Shown here one piece after another: positions 8,661 to 17,399 of a stretch of DNA of 55,568 nt. The stretch comes from Streptosporangiaceae bacterium (GTDB lineage Bacteria; Actinomycetota; Actinomycetes; Streptosporangiales; Streptosporangiaceae). The notes below the pieces were generated by a model. That model was not told the DNA's origin and did no database searches. It saw nothing but the letters and a program-made list of their open reading frames with translations. The stretch covers positions 1 to 55,568 of the forward strand of contig JASHOL010000351.1 of the NCBI GenBank assembly GCA_030041135.1, written 5' to 3'. A program made the position numbers and the translations under genes. Each line of letters starts with the position of its first letter. The stretch's first letter is position 1.

Positions 8661-9749
8661 TCAGCCTGCTGAGGTGGCCGCGCAGCCGCAACTCTGCCTG
8701 ATGACGAGCCTGGTCGGCAGCAGCTCGACCTGATGCGGCAGGGCAGGGTCGGCGATTCGCTCAAGCAGCCGTGAGCAGGCGCGGTCGCCCAGCACCCGCA
8801 TCGGCTGGCTGACCGTTGTCAGCGGCGGCGTCACGAGGGCTCCGGAATAGATGTCGTCGAACCCGACGACGGCGATATCAGCGGGCACGCCGACACCGTT
8901 CGCCTGCAGTTCGAGCATGGCGCCGATTGCCATCTGGTCGTTGGCGCAGACGACGGCGTCCGGCCGGCCGCGCGGCGGCATGGCCAGTATCTCCTGAGCA
9001 GCGAGCTTGCCGCTGGAGCCGGCGAACCGGCCCTCGAAGTAGCCGCACGCGGTCACGTCCGGGTGGTTGGCCAGTTCCTCGTTGAACGCGTTGCGCCGGG
9101 CCCGTGCGTCCGGCGCTTCATCCGGACCCGCCACGTAGTACAACCGGGTCGCATTGTGTACCTCGACCAGATGGCAGACCAGTGCCTTGGTGCCGGTGCG
9201 GTTGTCGGCATCCACCACGTCGACGTTCGGTTCGTCCGGCGAGCCAGCTACCAGGACGATCGGCAGTCGCCTGGCCAGCGTGGCTAGCTCTGGTGAGCTG
9301 ACAATGCCCTCGGCGATCAGCAGTCCGTCGACCTTGCCCGACATCGACTGCAGGCGCGGGTAGGCGGTGTCGTCGTTGTGCATGAACGAGATCAGCAAGG
9401 ACCAGCCGATGTCGCCGAGCGTCGACTCGACGCCGCGCAGGACCTCCTCGAGGAACAGCAGGCTCGTCTGCTCGATGTCGGAGTCAGGTCCGCGACTCTC
9501 CACGGCGACGAGGCCGACTACCTGCTTGCGCTTCCTGGACAGGCTCTGCGCGGCGCCATCAGGGACATAGCCGAGCGCCTCGATGACGTCGAGGACCCGC
9601 TGCCTGGTCGAGGCCTTGACCCGGTCGTGGCCATGCACAACCCGGGACACCGTGGCAGTGGAGACGTCGGCTTCCCTGGCGACGTCGTAAAGCGTGACTC
9701 TTGCGCCATGAGATTGCCCACCGGGCCGACTCTCGTCCGTCCGAATCAC
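8661..9749 (-). CDS. LacI-family transcriptional regulator
   Basis: 362 residues. The N-terminal helix-turn-helix is complete: VTLYDVAREADVSTATVSRVVHG (about 18-40), followed by the hinge helix region (LGYVPDGAAQSLSRKR). A periplasmic-binding-protein-like effector domain follows (about 75-350), with IAVVGFDDIYSGALVTPPLTTV near its end. It most likely senses a sugar or glucoside and represses the divergent beta-glucosidase gene; two palindromes of LacI type lie between them. The start is a GTG at 9749 with a weak ribosome binding site. The C-terminal CGC motif is common in actinobacterial members. Confidence 0.95.
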   Translation of the reverse strand: MIRTDESRPGGQSHGARVTLYDVAREADVSTATVSRVVHGHDRVKASTRQRVLDVIEALGYVPDGAAQSLSRKRKQVVGLVAVESRGPDSDIEQTSLLFLEEVLRGVESTLGDIGWSLLISFMHNDDTAYPRLQSMSGKVDGLLIAEGIVSSPELATLARRLPIVLVAGSPDEPNVDVVDADNRTGTKALVCHLVEVHNATRLYYVAGPDEAPDARARRNAFNEELANHPDVTACGYFEGRFAGSSGKLAAQEILAMPPRGRPDAVVCANDQMAIGAMLELQANGVGVPADIAVVGFDDIYSGALVTPPLTTVSQPMRVLGDRACSRLLERIADPALPHQVELLPTRLVIRQSCGCAATSAG

Positions 9750-9826
9750 CTAGCCAGGTCGCGTGACCGGGGCGCTTCGCCGCCTACGGAAGTGCACCGC
9801 GACTCCATCATCCAACCATTACGCAA

Positions 9827-9842
9827 ATGTCAGCGCTTACAC
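9827..9842. promoter_or_regulatory. LacI-type operator, site 1
   Basis: ATGTCAGCGCTTACAC matches site 2 (9851-9866) at 12 of 16 positions, including the right half-site CGCTTACAC. The centres of the two sites are 24 bp apart, about two helical turns. The site lies between the LacI gene and the beta-glucosidase gene, as expected for local repression and autoregulation. Confidence 0.65.
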
Positions 9843-9850
9843 AATAGTAG

Positions 9851-9866
9851 GTGTAACCGCTTACAC
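9851..9866. promoter_or_regulatory. LacI-type operator, site 2
   Basis: GTGTAACCGCTTACAC is a near-perfect palindrome with half-sites GTGTAA and TTACAC and a central CpG pair typical of LacI-family operators. It sits about 55 bp upstream of the beta-glucosidase start and probably overlaps its promoter. Confidence 0.75.
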
Positions 9867-9921
9867 TAAGGACGGCGCTGGCAGGCGTCCAGCGTCTTCT
9901 GGCAGTGGGCATGGAGGGCCG

Positions 9922-11358
9922 ATGAGCACTGGACATGGAGGGTCGATGAGCGTCGACGGGTTCAGCACGGCGACGTCACGGCGACGTTTCCCCGACGACT
10001 TCCTGTGGGGGGTCGCCACGGCCGCGTACCAGGTAGAGGGCGGGGCGGGCCAGGGCGGTCGCGGCCCGTCAATCTGGGATACCTTCAGCCACACGCCAGG
10101 AAAGGTGCGCCGCGGCGACACCGGAGACATTGCCTGTGACGCCTACAACCGGCTGGACTCCGATCTTGACCTGCTGGCCAGCCTCGGAGTGCGGGCCTAC
10201 CGCTTCTCGATCGCCTGGCCGCGCATCCAGCCCGTCGGCAGCGGCAGCGTGAACGCCGAGGGTCTCGACTACTACAAGCGCCTGGTCGCCGGTCTGCGTG
10301 AACGCGACATCGAACCGCTCGCGACGTTGTACCACTGGGACCTGCCCCAGCCGCTGGAGGACGCGGGCGGCTGGCCGCTGCGGGAGACCGCCGAGCGGTT
10401 CGCGGAGTACGCGGCCATAGTCGCCCGCGGACTCGGTGACGGCGTGTCGCGCTGGATCACAGTAAACGAGCCGTTCGTGGTCGCCAATCACGGGTACCGT
10501 ACCGGCGTCCACGCACCGGGCCGGGCCGACGAGGCCGCGGCTGCGGCGGCCACCCATCACCTGCTGCTCGGGCACGGGCTGGCCGTGCAGGCAATGCGGG
10601 CCGAACTGGACGCGGAATCGCAGGTCGGGGTCACACTCGACCTGACGGTCGTGCGGGCGACGACCGACCAGGCGAAGGCGGTTGCCGAGGAGATCGAGGC
10701 CGAGTCGAACAACGTGTTCCTCGACCCCCTCCTCGTCGGCACGTACCCCGCAGGCATCGTGCGCGCTAGCCTGCTCCCGTCCCCGGAGCTGATCATGGAC
10801 CGCGACATGGCCGTTATCAGCGCGCCGATCGATTTCCTCGGGGTGAACTACTACGCGCCCCGCACCGTGGGCTTGCGCGACGAGAACGACGAGCTCCGCC
10901 GCGGCGAGGTCCGCATCAGCGACCATCCCGGTGCCGTCACGGTAACCGGGGAGGGCGTCGCATCTACCGCCGTGGGATGGCCCATCGACGCGAGCGGGTT
11001 GTACGACCTGCTGGTGCAACTGCACGGGCGCGCCCCCGACCTGCCGCTCTACATCACCGAGAACGGCATGGCAGCCGAGGACTACGTCGACCCGGAGGGA
11101 AGCGTGCGCGATTACGAGCGGATCTCCTACTTGCGCGACCACCTCGCTGCGGCCGCCCGCGCCATCGAGATCGGGGTTGACCTGCGCGGGTACTTCTGCT
11201 GGTCCTTCCTCGACAACTTCGAGTGGGCCGAGGGCTACCAGAAGCGCTTCGGGCTCGTCTACGTCGACTTCGGGACCCAGCGCCGGACCCCCAAGGCAAG
11301 CGCGGACTTTTACCGGCAGATGATCGCCGCGAACGCGGTACCGGCGGTCACCGGCTGA
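9922..11358 (+). CDS. GH1 family beta-glucosidase
   Basis: 478 residues, the normal GH1 length. It hydrolyses beta-linked glucosides or related glycosides from the non-reducing end. The fold starts at FPDDFLWGVATAAYQVEGG. The acid/base Glu is in WITVNEPF, the nucleophile Glu in LYITENGM, and the glycone-binding segment is SFLDNFEWAEGYQKRFGLVYVDF. There is no signal peptide, so it acts in the cytoplasm on imported sugars. Two ATGs, 9922 and 9946, each have a GGAGGG closely upstream because a 24-bp stretch is duplicated; either could start. Control is probably by the divergent LacI protein. Confidence 0.95.
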   Translation: MSTGHGGSMSVDGFSTATSRRRFPDDFLWGVATAAYQVEGGAGQGGRGPSIWDTFSHTPGKVRRGDTGDIACDAYNRLDSDLDLLASLGVRAYRFSIAWPRIQPVGSGSVNAEGLDYYKRLVAGLRERDIEPLATLYHWDLPQPLEDAGGWPLRETAERFAEYAAIVARGLGDGVSRWITVNEPFVVANHGYRTGVHAPGRADEAAAAAATHHLLLGHGLAVQAMRAELDAESQVGVTLDLTVVRATTDQAKAVAEEIEAESNNVFLDPLLVGTYPAGIVRASLLPSPELIMDRDMAVISAPIDFLGVNYYAPRTVGLRDENDELRRGEVRISDHPGAVTVTGEGVASTAVGWPIDASGLYDLLVQLHGRAPDLPLYITENGMAAEDYVDPEGSVRDYERISYLRDHLAAAARAIEIGVDLRGYFCWSFLDNFEWAEGYQKRFGLVYVDFGTQRRTPKASADFYRQMIAANAVPAVTG

Positions 11359-11363
11359 CCCGG

Positions 11364-12452
11364 CTACCTGCCGAGCTCGGCCAGGTTGCCCGCGGCGAAC
11401 TCCAGTCCGTGTCCTGGGGGCGTCTGCGCTTGCAGGCTGTCGCCGGTCACGACGACTCCGCTCGGCCTGGCCAGCGCGCCGAGCGAGGCAAACGAGCCGG
11501 TATCGATGTCTTCGACCATGGCCGGCAGCGGCAGGCACATGGCCAGCTGACCGGAGATGTCCGGGAGCAGATGCGGCATCACCGGCACATCGAACATCCG
11601 GGCGAGGCGGGCAATGCGCAGGAACGGGGTGATCCCCCCGACTCGGCATACGTTCGGCTGGAGGTAGTCCACCGCGGCGGCAGTGAGGAAGTCGCGGAAC
11701 TGTGCCTCGGTGTAGAGGCTCTCACCCGCGGCGAGCGGAATGCCGATCGCGGCCCGCAGCCGCGCGTAGCCCTGCGTGTCCTCGGCCGGGAGGGGCTCCT
11801 CGAGCCAGAAGATGTCGAAGGCGGACAGCTTGCTCGCGGCGCGGCGGGCAGCGGGAAGATCCCACAGCTGGTTGGCGTCGAGCATGAGCAGCCGGGACGG
11901 CCCGATGACCCGCCGCACCGCGGCGACCCGTTCGACGTCCTCGTCGAGGCTCGGCAAGCCGACCTTGATCTTGACCCTGGTGTGGCCGGCCTCGACCCAG
12001 CGAGTTACCTGCTCGACAAGCTCATCAAGAGCCAGGTGCCTGTTCACTCCGCTGGCGTAAACCGGCACCTGGTCGCGCTGGCGCCCGATCAGCTCGACCA
12101 GGCTCTGCCCGGCGGCCTTCGCCTGCATGTCCCACAGCCCGATGTCAATGGCCGCCATTGCCAGCGTGGTCACCCCGCCCCCGGCCTCGCGCAGCCGCCA
12201 CCACATCCGGTCCCAGGCGGCCGCGGGCGCTACCGGGCCGCCGGTGGCGATCGGCCCGCAGTCGGCGCCGACCATCGCCAGCACCGCCTCGGCGCCGGCT
12301 CGCACGGTCCAGCTGAAGCCCTGGCCCAGCTGACCGTCACTGGCCTCGACCGTGCTGGCGATCAAGTACTGGCTGGTCACGTCCGGGCCCCACGGCACCG
12401 GCATGTCCAGCCGGTAGCCGCGGGTCCTGACGGCGACGACTTGCGCGGTCAC
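11364..12452 (-). CDS. Enolase-superfamily (mandelate racemase/muconate lactonizing) enzyme
   Basis: 362 residues. These enzymes abstract a proton alpha to a carboxylate, using Mg2+. The capping domain is N-terminal and the barrel carries the expected motifs: RVKIKVG (KxK base), MLDANQLWDL (first metal ligand Asp), FWLEEPLP (Glu), AAGESLY (third ligand) and VMPHLLPD (His). The GTG start overlaps the stop of the uronate-dehydrogenase-like gene (GTGA), so the two act in one pathway. With that partner an aldarate dehydratase or aldarolactone cycloisomerase is likely; the exact substrate is inference. Confidence 0.9.
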   Translation of the reverse strand: MTAQVVAVRTRGYRLDMPVPWGPDVTSQYLIASTVEASDGQLGQGFSWTVRAGAEAVLAMVGADCGPIATGGPVAPAAAWDRMWWRLREAGGGVTTLAMAAIDIGLWDMQAKAAGQSLVELIGRQRDQVPVYASGVNRHLALDELVEQVTRWVEAGHTRVKIKVGLPSLDEDVERVAAVRRVIGPSRLLMLDANQLWDLPAARRAASKLSAFDIFWLEEPLPAEDTQGYARLRAAIGIPLAAGESLYTEAQFRDFLTAAAVDYLQPNVCRVGGITPFLRIARLARMFDVPVMPHLLPDISGQLAMCLPLPAMVEDIDTGSFASLGALARPSGVVVTGDSLQAQTPPGHGLEFAAGNLAELGR

Positions 12453-13255
12453 GACGGGACGTCGGTGTCGTAGGAAGGCAGCGTGAACTCGCCGCCGAGG
12501 TAGGCAAGCGACGGGTCCGCAGGATCAGGCTCGCCGCAGGCCGCGGTCACCTCCGGCGCGAACCGCTCGGCGTCATCCTGCGGCTCGTAGCCGAGTTCCC
12601 GCGCCTCGGCCAGGCTCACCCAGCCGCCGCGGCTATTCGCGGATACGCCGTAGGCCACGCGGAACCCCGGCCTGGGCACGGTCAGGCAGGCCTCGAACAG
12701 CCGGCCCGCGTCATCGGGCGACAGCCAGGTCGACAGCTGACGGTGATTGCGCGGGTGGTCGGTGCACGTCAGGATCCGCAGGCAGATCGCGTCGAGGCCA
12801 TATCGCTGGTGGTACAAGCAGGCCAGCGCCTCCCCCGTCGCCTTGGACACGCCGTAATAGGTATCAGGCCGCGCATACGAGTAATCGGCGGCCGGGAAGT
12901 CCTCGGCAGGCGTGAAGCCGACCGCGTGGTTCGACGAGGCAAAGACGACTCGGGGGACGCCGGCCCGGCGCGCGGCCTCGAACACAACGTAGGTGCCGTT
13001 GATGTTGACCTCGGCAATGCGCTCCCACGGGGCCTCGCCGGCCTGGCCGGCCAGGTGGATGACCGCATCGGCCCTCGCGCACGCCGCTGACATCGCGGCC
13101 ATGTCGGTTACCGATGCTTGGACGACTTCCTCGCCTGGGGCCGCCGCGAGCGGCGCCACGTCGAGCAGCCGCAGCGTTCGGTCGGGCCGGGCGAGCCGCG
13201 GGCGGAGCATCGTGCCGACCTGGCCGGCCGCCCCGGTTATGAGGATTGTGGGCAT
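12449..13255 (-). CDS. NAD-dependent epimerase/dehydratase-family protein, uronate dehydrogenase-like
   Basis: 268 residues, extended short-chain dehydrogenase. The nucleotide-binding loop is ITGAAGQVG near the N-terminus; VIHLAGQAG and VVFASSNHAVGF follow; the catalytic YGVSK motif lies near residue 135. The SSNH segment and the length resemble uronate dehydrogenase, which oxidises galacturonate or glucuronate to the aldarolactone with NAD+. An enolase-superfamily partner in the same operon supports this. AAGGAGG precedes the ATG at 13255. Another sugar dehydrogenase activity is possible. Confidence 0.85.
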   Translation of the reverse strand: MPTILITGAAGQVGTMLRPRLARPDRTLRLLDVAPLAAAPGEEVVQASVTDMAAMSAACARADAVIHLAGQAGEAPWERIAEVNINGTYVVFEAARRAGVPRVVFASSNHAVGFTPAEDFPAADYSYARPDTYYGVSKATGEALACLYHQRYGLDAICLRILTCTDHPRNHRQLSTWLSPDDAGRLFEACLTVPRPGFRVAYGVSANSRGGWVSLAEARELGYEPQDDAERFAPEVTAACGEPDPADPSLAYLGGEFTLPSYDTDVPS

Positions 13256-13466
13256 GACGGCAGAAGTCCTCCTTCAGGGTCGGGTATATCACCGAGGCGG
13301 CTCTCGCGATGTTGCCACTGCCGGCCTCACGGACGGTAGGGCCGACGGTCAGCCGGCCTGGTGACGCGGACCACCCGAGCGGCAGGGCGGAGTTCCCCAC
13401 TCTCACGGGTAGGCCTAAAGTCGCACACTGAAGCTCACCGGTGACCGCACAGATGCGGAGTGCGCG

Positions 13467-14714
13467 ATGGCCAATGACGCCAGTTACGTGATAGTCGGGG
13501 CAAGCCTGGGGGGCGCCAAGGCAGCGGAGACCCTCCGGGCAGAGGGGTTCGACGGCCCGGTGACCATGATCGGCAGCGAGACCGAGCTGCCGTACGAGCG
13601 GCCGCCGCTGTCTAAGGAGTACCTGCGGGGCAAGGCCGACCGCGAGTCGATCTTCACACATCCGCAGGACTGGTATGCCGACTCGAACATCGACCTGCGC
13701 ATGGGAACCACGGCGACCGGCATTGACCGTGCGGCACACCAGGTCACCCTGTCCGACGGAAGCAGCGTCAGCTACGCCAAGCTCCTGCTGACCACGGGGT
13801 CCTCACCGAAGCAGGTGTCCGTACCTGGCCACGATCTTGATCGCGTGTTGCACCTGCGCACGGTCGGGGATAGCGAGCGGATCAAGGCCGCGATCAGCGC
13901 ATCATCCAGGATCGCGGTCATCGGGGGCGGCTGGATCGGGCTGGAGGTAACGGCCGCGGCGCGGGAGGCCGGAGTCGGCGTCAGCGTAGTGGAGACCGAA
14001 GAGCTTCCGCTGCTGAACGTGCTGGGTCGCGAGGTCGCGCAGGTCTTCGCTGACCTGCACCGCAAGCACGGGGTCGACCTTCGCCTTGGCGCCCGGGCCG
14101 CGGAGATCACTGGGTCCGGCGGTCGCGTCAGCGGCGTCCGGCTCGGTGACGGCAGTCACGTCGAGGCCGACGCGGTCATCGTCGCGATCGGGATCACGCC
14201 GAACGTCGAACTCGCCGAGGCGGCTGGCCTCGACGTTGCCAACGGCATCACGGTCGATGCCCAGCTGCGTTCGTCCGATCCCGACATCTACGCGGCCGGA
14301 GATGTTGCCAGCGCGTTTCACCCGCTGCTCGGCAAGCACATCCGGGTCGAGCACTGGGCCAACGCGCTGAACCAGCCGCCCGCGGCGGCCAGGGCGATGC
14401 TCGGCCAGGCGGTCAGCTACGACCGGGTGCCTTACTTTTTCACCGACCAGTACGAACTGGGCATGGAGTACTCCGGCTATGTCGATCCCCGCGGCTACAG
14501 CGAGGTCGTTTTCCGCGGTGACGTGCCCGGCCTGGAGTTCCTCGCCTTCTGGGTGGCCGATGACGGACGGGTCCTAGCCGGAATGAACGTCAACATCTGG
14601 GACGTCAACGACAAGATCCAGGCACTGGTACGGGCACGCGAGCCAGTAGACAAGGCCGCGCTGCGCGACCCCTCCGTTCCCCTCGAATCGCTGGCCGCTC
14701 CCGGGAAGACGTGA
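13467..14714 (+). CDS. FAD-dependent ferredoxin/rubredoxin-type NAD(P)H reductase
   Basis: 415 residues. Two Rossmann motifs are present: YVIVGASLGGAKAAE at the N-terminus (FAD) and IAVIGGGWIGLEVTAAA near residue 150 (NAD(P)H). DIYAAGDVA (about 275) is the second FAD contact, and a reductase C-terminal domain follows. Such proteins pass electrons from NAD(P)H to ferredoxins that feed cytochrome P450s or Rieske oxygenases. No such partner lies adjacent, so the physiological acceptor is unknown. The ATG at 13467 has a short purine-rich site upstream. It is divergent from the uronate operon. Confidence 0.93.
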   Translation: MANDASYVIVGASLGGAKAAETLRAEGFDGPVTMIGSETELPYERPPLSKEYLRGKADRESIFTHPQDWYADSNIDLRMGTTATGIDRAAHQVTLSDGSSVSYAKLLLTTGSSPKQVSVPGHDLDRVLHLRTVGDSERIKAAISASSRIAVIGGGWIGLEVTAAAREAGVGVSVVETEELPLLNVLGREVAQVFADLHRKHGVDLRLGARAAEITGSGGRVSGVRLGDGSHVEADAVIVAIGITPNVELAEAAGLDVANGITVDAQLRSSDPDIYAAGDVASAFHPLLGKHIRVEHWANALNQPPAAARAMLGQAVSYDRVPYFFTDQYELGMEYSGYVDPRGYSEVVFRGDVPGLEFLAFWVADDGRVLAGMNVNIWDVNDKIQALVRAREPVDKAALRDPSVPLESLAAPGKT

Positions 14715-14719
14715 CCGGA

Positions 14720-14890
14720 CCCTCCGCGCCGGATGTTGGCATGGACATCGTCGGGATGATGCCCGACCACAAGGAGCGTGCCGCCCGGCCGCACTCCCGC
14801 GGCCAGCCGCCGGTGCATCGCCTGCAACTCTGCGATACGTCGAATGCGGTGACAGTCCACCCTCGGGCCGCTAGCGCTTGCTAAATCCGG
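14720..14890 (-). pseudogene. Remnant of a SAM-dependent methyltransferase
   Basis: On the minus strand this gap encodes AELQAMHRRLAAGVRPGG followed by TLLVVGHHPDD, typical of the post-motif III part of small class I methyltransferases. Neither the SAM-binding motif I nor a full domain is present, and the frame continues into the antisense of the reductase gene. It is about 55 codons long and lies between convergent genes. I read it as the debris of a lost gene. Confidence 0.45.
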
Positions 14891-14909
14891 CAAGCCAGCC
14901 GACGTCGGC

Positions 14910-15641
14910 TCAGCTCGCGGCGCCCGGCCGGAACAGGTAATTGCGTGTGCCGAAACTCACCTGTTCCGCGGGGCGCCAGCCGTTGCGCCACGCGTACATC
15001 ACGTAGCCGTGCTGGGCCAGCCAGTCCACGATGTCGCCTGGTTCGAATTGATACCGCGCTGCGTGGCGCGCCTCGATCTCCACGAGGATGACCGGCCTGA
15101 ACTCCTTGATCGCCCGCTCGCCGCCCCTGAGCACCTGCAACTCGGCTCCCTCGGTGTCGATCTTGATGAAGTCAAGGCCGGTGAGGGCAGCGTCGGCGCA
15201 CATGCAGTCCAGCGTGGAGACCGGAACATCCACGCTGACGTGGTCGGAAAACTCGGCATTGGAGCCAAGGTCGTAGCTGCCGCCGGTCAGGAACGATCGG
15301 CCGGTCACCGGCCCGAACCGGCCGATGGGCACGCTCATCACGCCTGTGCCCGGCTCCGATCCCAGCGCGAGCGCGTGGTGATGGACGTTCGCGGCGGTCC
15401 TGGCTGCGAGCACCTTGGACCACACGGGCCGGGCGAACGACAGCGGCTCGAAGCTGTGGACCTCGCCGGTGGGACCCGCTAGGCGCGACATCACCAGCGT
15501 GTACAGGCCGGCCGCGGCCCCGACGTCGACGCACACGCTGCCCGGCTCGATCAGGTCGTGCAAGCCGAGCATCTCGTCTTCCAGGTACGGCGTGCACCGG
15601 GCGAGCACCATGATCGCCGCGGTCGTGAGTTGCGCCCGCAT
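14910..15641 (-). CDS. FkbM family methyltransferase
   Basis: 243 residues. SAM motif I is VCVDVGAAAGLYTLVMSRLAG (about 36-56), followed by VHSFEPLSFARP. The FkbM-typical acidic segment is FIKIDTEGAELQVLRGGERAI, and the end is VILVEIEARHA. The family O-methylates sugars, polyketides and other small molecules. No glycan or polyketide genes are adjacent, so the substrate is open. The start at ATG 15641 gives an N-terminal helix before the Rossmann domain; slightly later starts cannot be excluded. Confidence 0.88.
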   Translation of the reverse strand: MRAQLTTAAIMVLARCTPYLEDEMLGLHDLIEPGSVCVDVGAAAGLYTLVMSRLAGPTGEVHSFEPLSFARPVWSKVLAARTAANVHHHALALGSEPGTGVMSVPIGRFGPVTGRSFLTGGSYDLGSNAEFSDHVSVDVPVSTLDCMCADAALTGLDFIKIDTEGAELQVLRGGERAIKEFRPVILVEIEARHAARYQFEPGDIVDWLAQHGYVMYAWRNGWRPAEQVSFGTRNYLFRPGAAS

Positions 15642-16092
15642 CGCCGCGCCTACGCTCGCCGGCCCGGCTTCGCCGGCTGCAGCCGGCTAGAGCGGAGCCA
15701 CGCTGTTCTTGCCGAGGCTTGCGTGCCGCGGCGTTCCGCGCCCCCGCCGCCGATGCTGAAGCATGCCGCCCCACCTCGAGGTTTCATGATCCCTCACATT
15801 CCGGCCCTGATGGTATGCGGGCTTCCTGTGCGCAGGCTGAAGGCAGCAGCGAGCCTCCTTCCGGGATCCATCCGGCGGCAGCGCATCTTACAGCGGCTAT
15901 GTCCCCGCTCTGCTGATTGCATGCGTGGGCTACAGCAGTGCCGACCGGCACAATTACCTAATTTACCGGACACGCACTATTTAAGGAGGCTGGTGAGATT
16001 AGTTGCCGGCTGCAGCGGCACGCTCACCGCCTGAGCCCGGGATCATCGTGACGCTTTTCGCCGGGAACGAGGCGTGGCCAGAAGCAGAGTTG
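15642..16092. other. 451-bp intergenic region
   Basis: No gene is recognisable here. The region lies upstream of the minus-strand FkbM gene and downstream of the thiol dioxygenase gene, so it should hold the FkbM promoter. A strong ribosome binding site (AAGGAGG, about 15983-15989) precedes a GTG at 15993 on the plus strand, but that frame has only 13 codons (stop at 16034). Confidence 0.5.
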
Positions 16093-16647
16093 TCAGCGAG
16101 TCGACTCGGCCACGATGGGCTGGTTATAGGTGCGGCGGATGCTGCTTCCCAGCCGGCTGATGTCGGTCCCGTAGACATGCAGGGAGATGGCCGTCTCGGT
16201 GCCGTTGTTGCGGACGCGGTGGATGTCGCCGGGCGGCGCCAGGCCGGTCACGTCGCCGACGTGACCGTCGGCGGTCCCGTCCTGCTCGAGCCAGCCGTCC
16301 GGGCGCAGCCGGTACCGCTCCTCGTGCTCGGTCCCCTGCAGCACGCCGATCACGCACCAGGTCACGTGATCATGAATCGGCGTCGCCTGGCCGGGCCGCC
16401 AGACCATCGCGACGACGGAGAACGAGCCGTCGGGCTCGGCGTGCAGCAGGTGACATCGGTAGCCGAGCGGGTCGCCGTAGCGCTGCTCGGATGTCAGGAT
16501 CTCCGGTCCTGGCAGATGCAGCCGGACCTGGTCGGCCACCAGGCAGGCGGCCTCGGCCCAGTCGGCGGCCTGCCGCGTCGCCGCCCGGACACCGCCGACG
16601 AGGTCGCCTAGCCTGGCCTCGACGCTGAGGTATTGTCTACTTTTCAC
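16093..16647 (-). CDS. Cysteine dioxygenase-type cupin protein
   Basis: 184 residues. The cupin core contains ATPIHDHVTWCVIGVLQGTEHEERY (two His metal ligands and the later Glu-rich strand) and GDIHRVRNN, whose His should be the third iron ligand. Related enzymes oxidise cysteine or 3-mercaptopropionate to the sulfinate with O2 and Fe(II). Which thiol is used cannot be read from the sequence. The start is a GTG at 16647. It is monocistronic between an FkbM gene and a GNAT gene, so context gives no more. Confidence 0.85.
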   Translation of the reverse strand: MKSRQYLSVEARLGDLVGGVRAATRQAADWAEAACLVADQVRLHLPGPEILTSEQRYGDPLGYRCHLLHAEPDGSFSVVAMVWRPGQATPIHDHVTWCVIGVLQGTEHEERYRLRPDGWLEQDGTADGHVGDVTGLAPPGDIHRVRNNGTETAISLHVYGTDISRLGSSIRRTYNQPIVAESTR

Positions 16648-16790
16648 ATCTGAATGATATATAAGTGGGTCACGCTGGCAAGAGGGCGCCGTTACTTTGG
16701 TTCGGGTCGGCCGCTGCGGGTACCGAGCGGGCGGGCTCGGGTCCGACCAGAATGCCGCGCGCCCGGTGAGCGCGCGGTCGAGGCCAAGAC

Positions 16791-17387
16791 TCAGGCCGGC
16801 TCGACCACCCTGCTCACGATCCAGGCGTGCTTTCCGACCTGGCGGACGCGGGTGAAGTCGAAGTCCTCGAAGAGCTCGACCGTGGCGCTGAACAGAAAGC
16901 GCCCCTGCGCCTGACGGCCGGCGGTCACCTCGGAGATGGCCTCGACTAGCCCGCCGCCCCGCTGGGCGATCTGGCCGAGTGCGCCCGCGAGCGCCGCCCG
17001 CGCGATGCCGAGGCCGCGATGCTTCTTGTCGACGAAGACGCAGGTGACCCGCCAGTCCGGAAACGGCGGGGCGTCCTTTTCGTACTCACGCCCGTGCTTG
17101 ATGCCAGGAAGCTCTGCTGGGCTCCCGTACTGGCACCAGCCCTGGGCCAGGCCGTCTTCGTCGATGACGAGCGCGGCGTGGGCGCGGTCGGTGCGGACGA
17201 GTTGCTCTTTGGCCTCCCGATGACTGACACCCATGCTCCTACGCGGCGGCTCAAGGTGGTAGCCGATGCACCAGCAGCCGCCGAATATGCCGTTGTTGCG
17301 CTCGACGAGTTCGGCGAACGCGCCCCACGTAGATTGGCTGAGCGGCTGGATCGTATACGGCTTTGCCTGTTCTCCCACGGTCGGCAT
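16791..17387 (-). CDS. GNAT family N-acetyltransferase
   Basis: 198 residues. The acetyl-CoA-binding motif A is VTCVFVDKKHRGLGIARAALAGAL (about 112-135), with the R/Q-x-x-G-x-G/A pattern as HRGLGI. The N-terminal GGCWCIGYH is characteristic of one uncharacterised GNAT subgroup. It lies 12 bp downstream of the alpha/beta hydrolase gene and probably shares its transcript. The substrate is unknown. Confidence 0.88.
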   Translation of the reverse strand: MPTVGEQAKPYTIQPLSQSTWGAFAELVERNNGIFGGCWCIGYHLEPPRRSMGVSHREAKEQLVRTDRAHAALVIDEDGLAQGWCQYGSPAELPGIKHGREYEKDAPPFPDWRVTCVFVDKKHRGLGIARAALAGALGQIAQRGGGLVEAISEVTAGRQAQGRFLFSATVELFEDFDFTRVRQVGKHAWIVSRVVEPA

Positions 17388-17399
17388 GACCCTGCCTGC

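Noticed and set aside
10069-11649. Minus-strand open frame of 526 codons across the beta-glucosidase gene
   Set aside because: It is the antisense of a clear GH1 gene; high-GC codon bias leaves antisense frames open. It has no recognisable domain or ribosome binding site.
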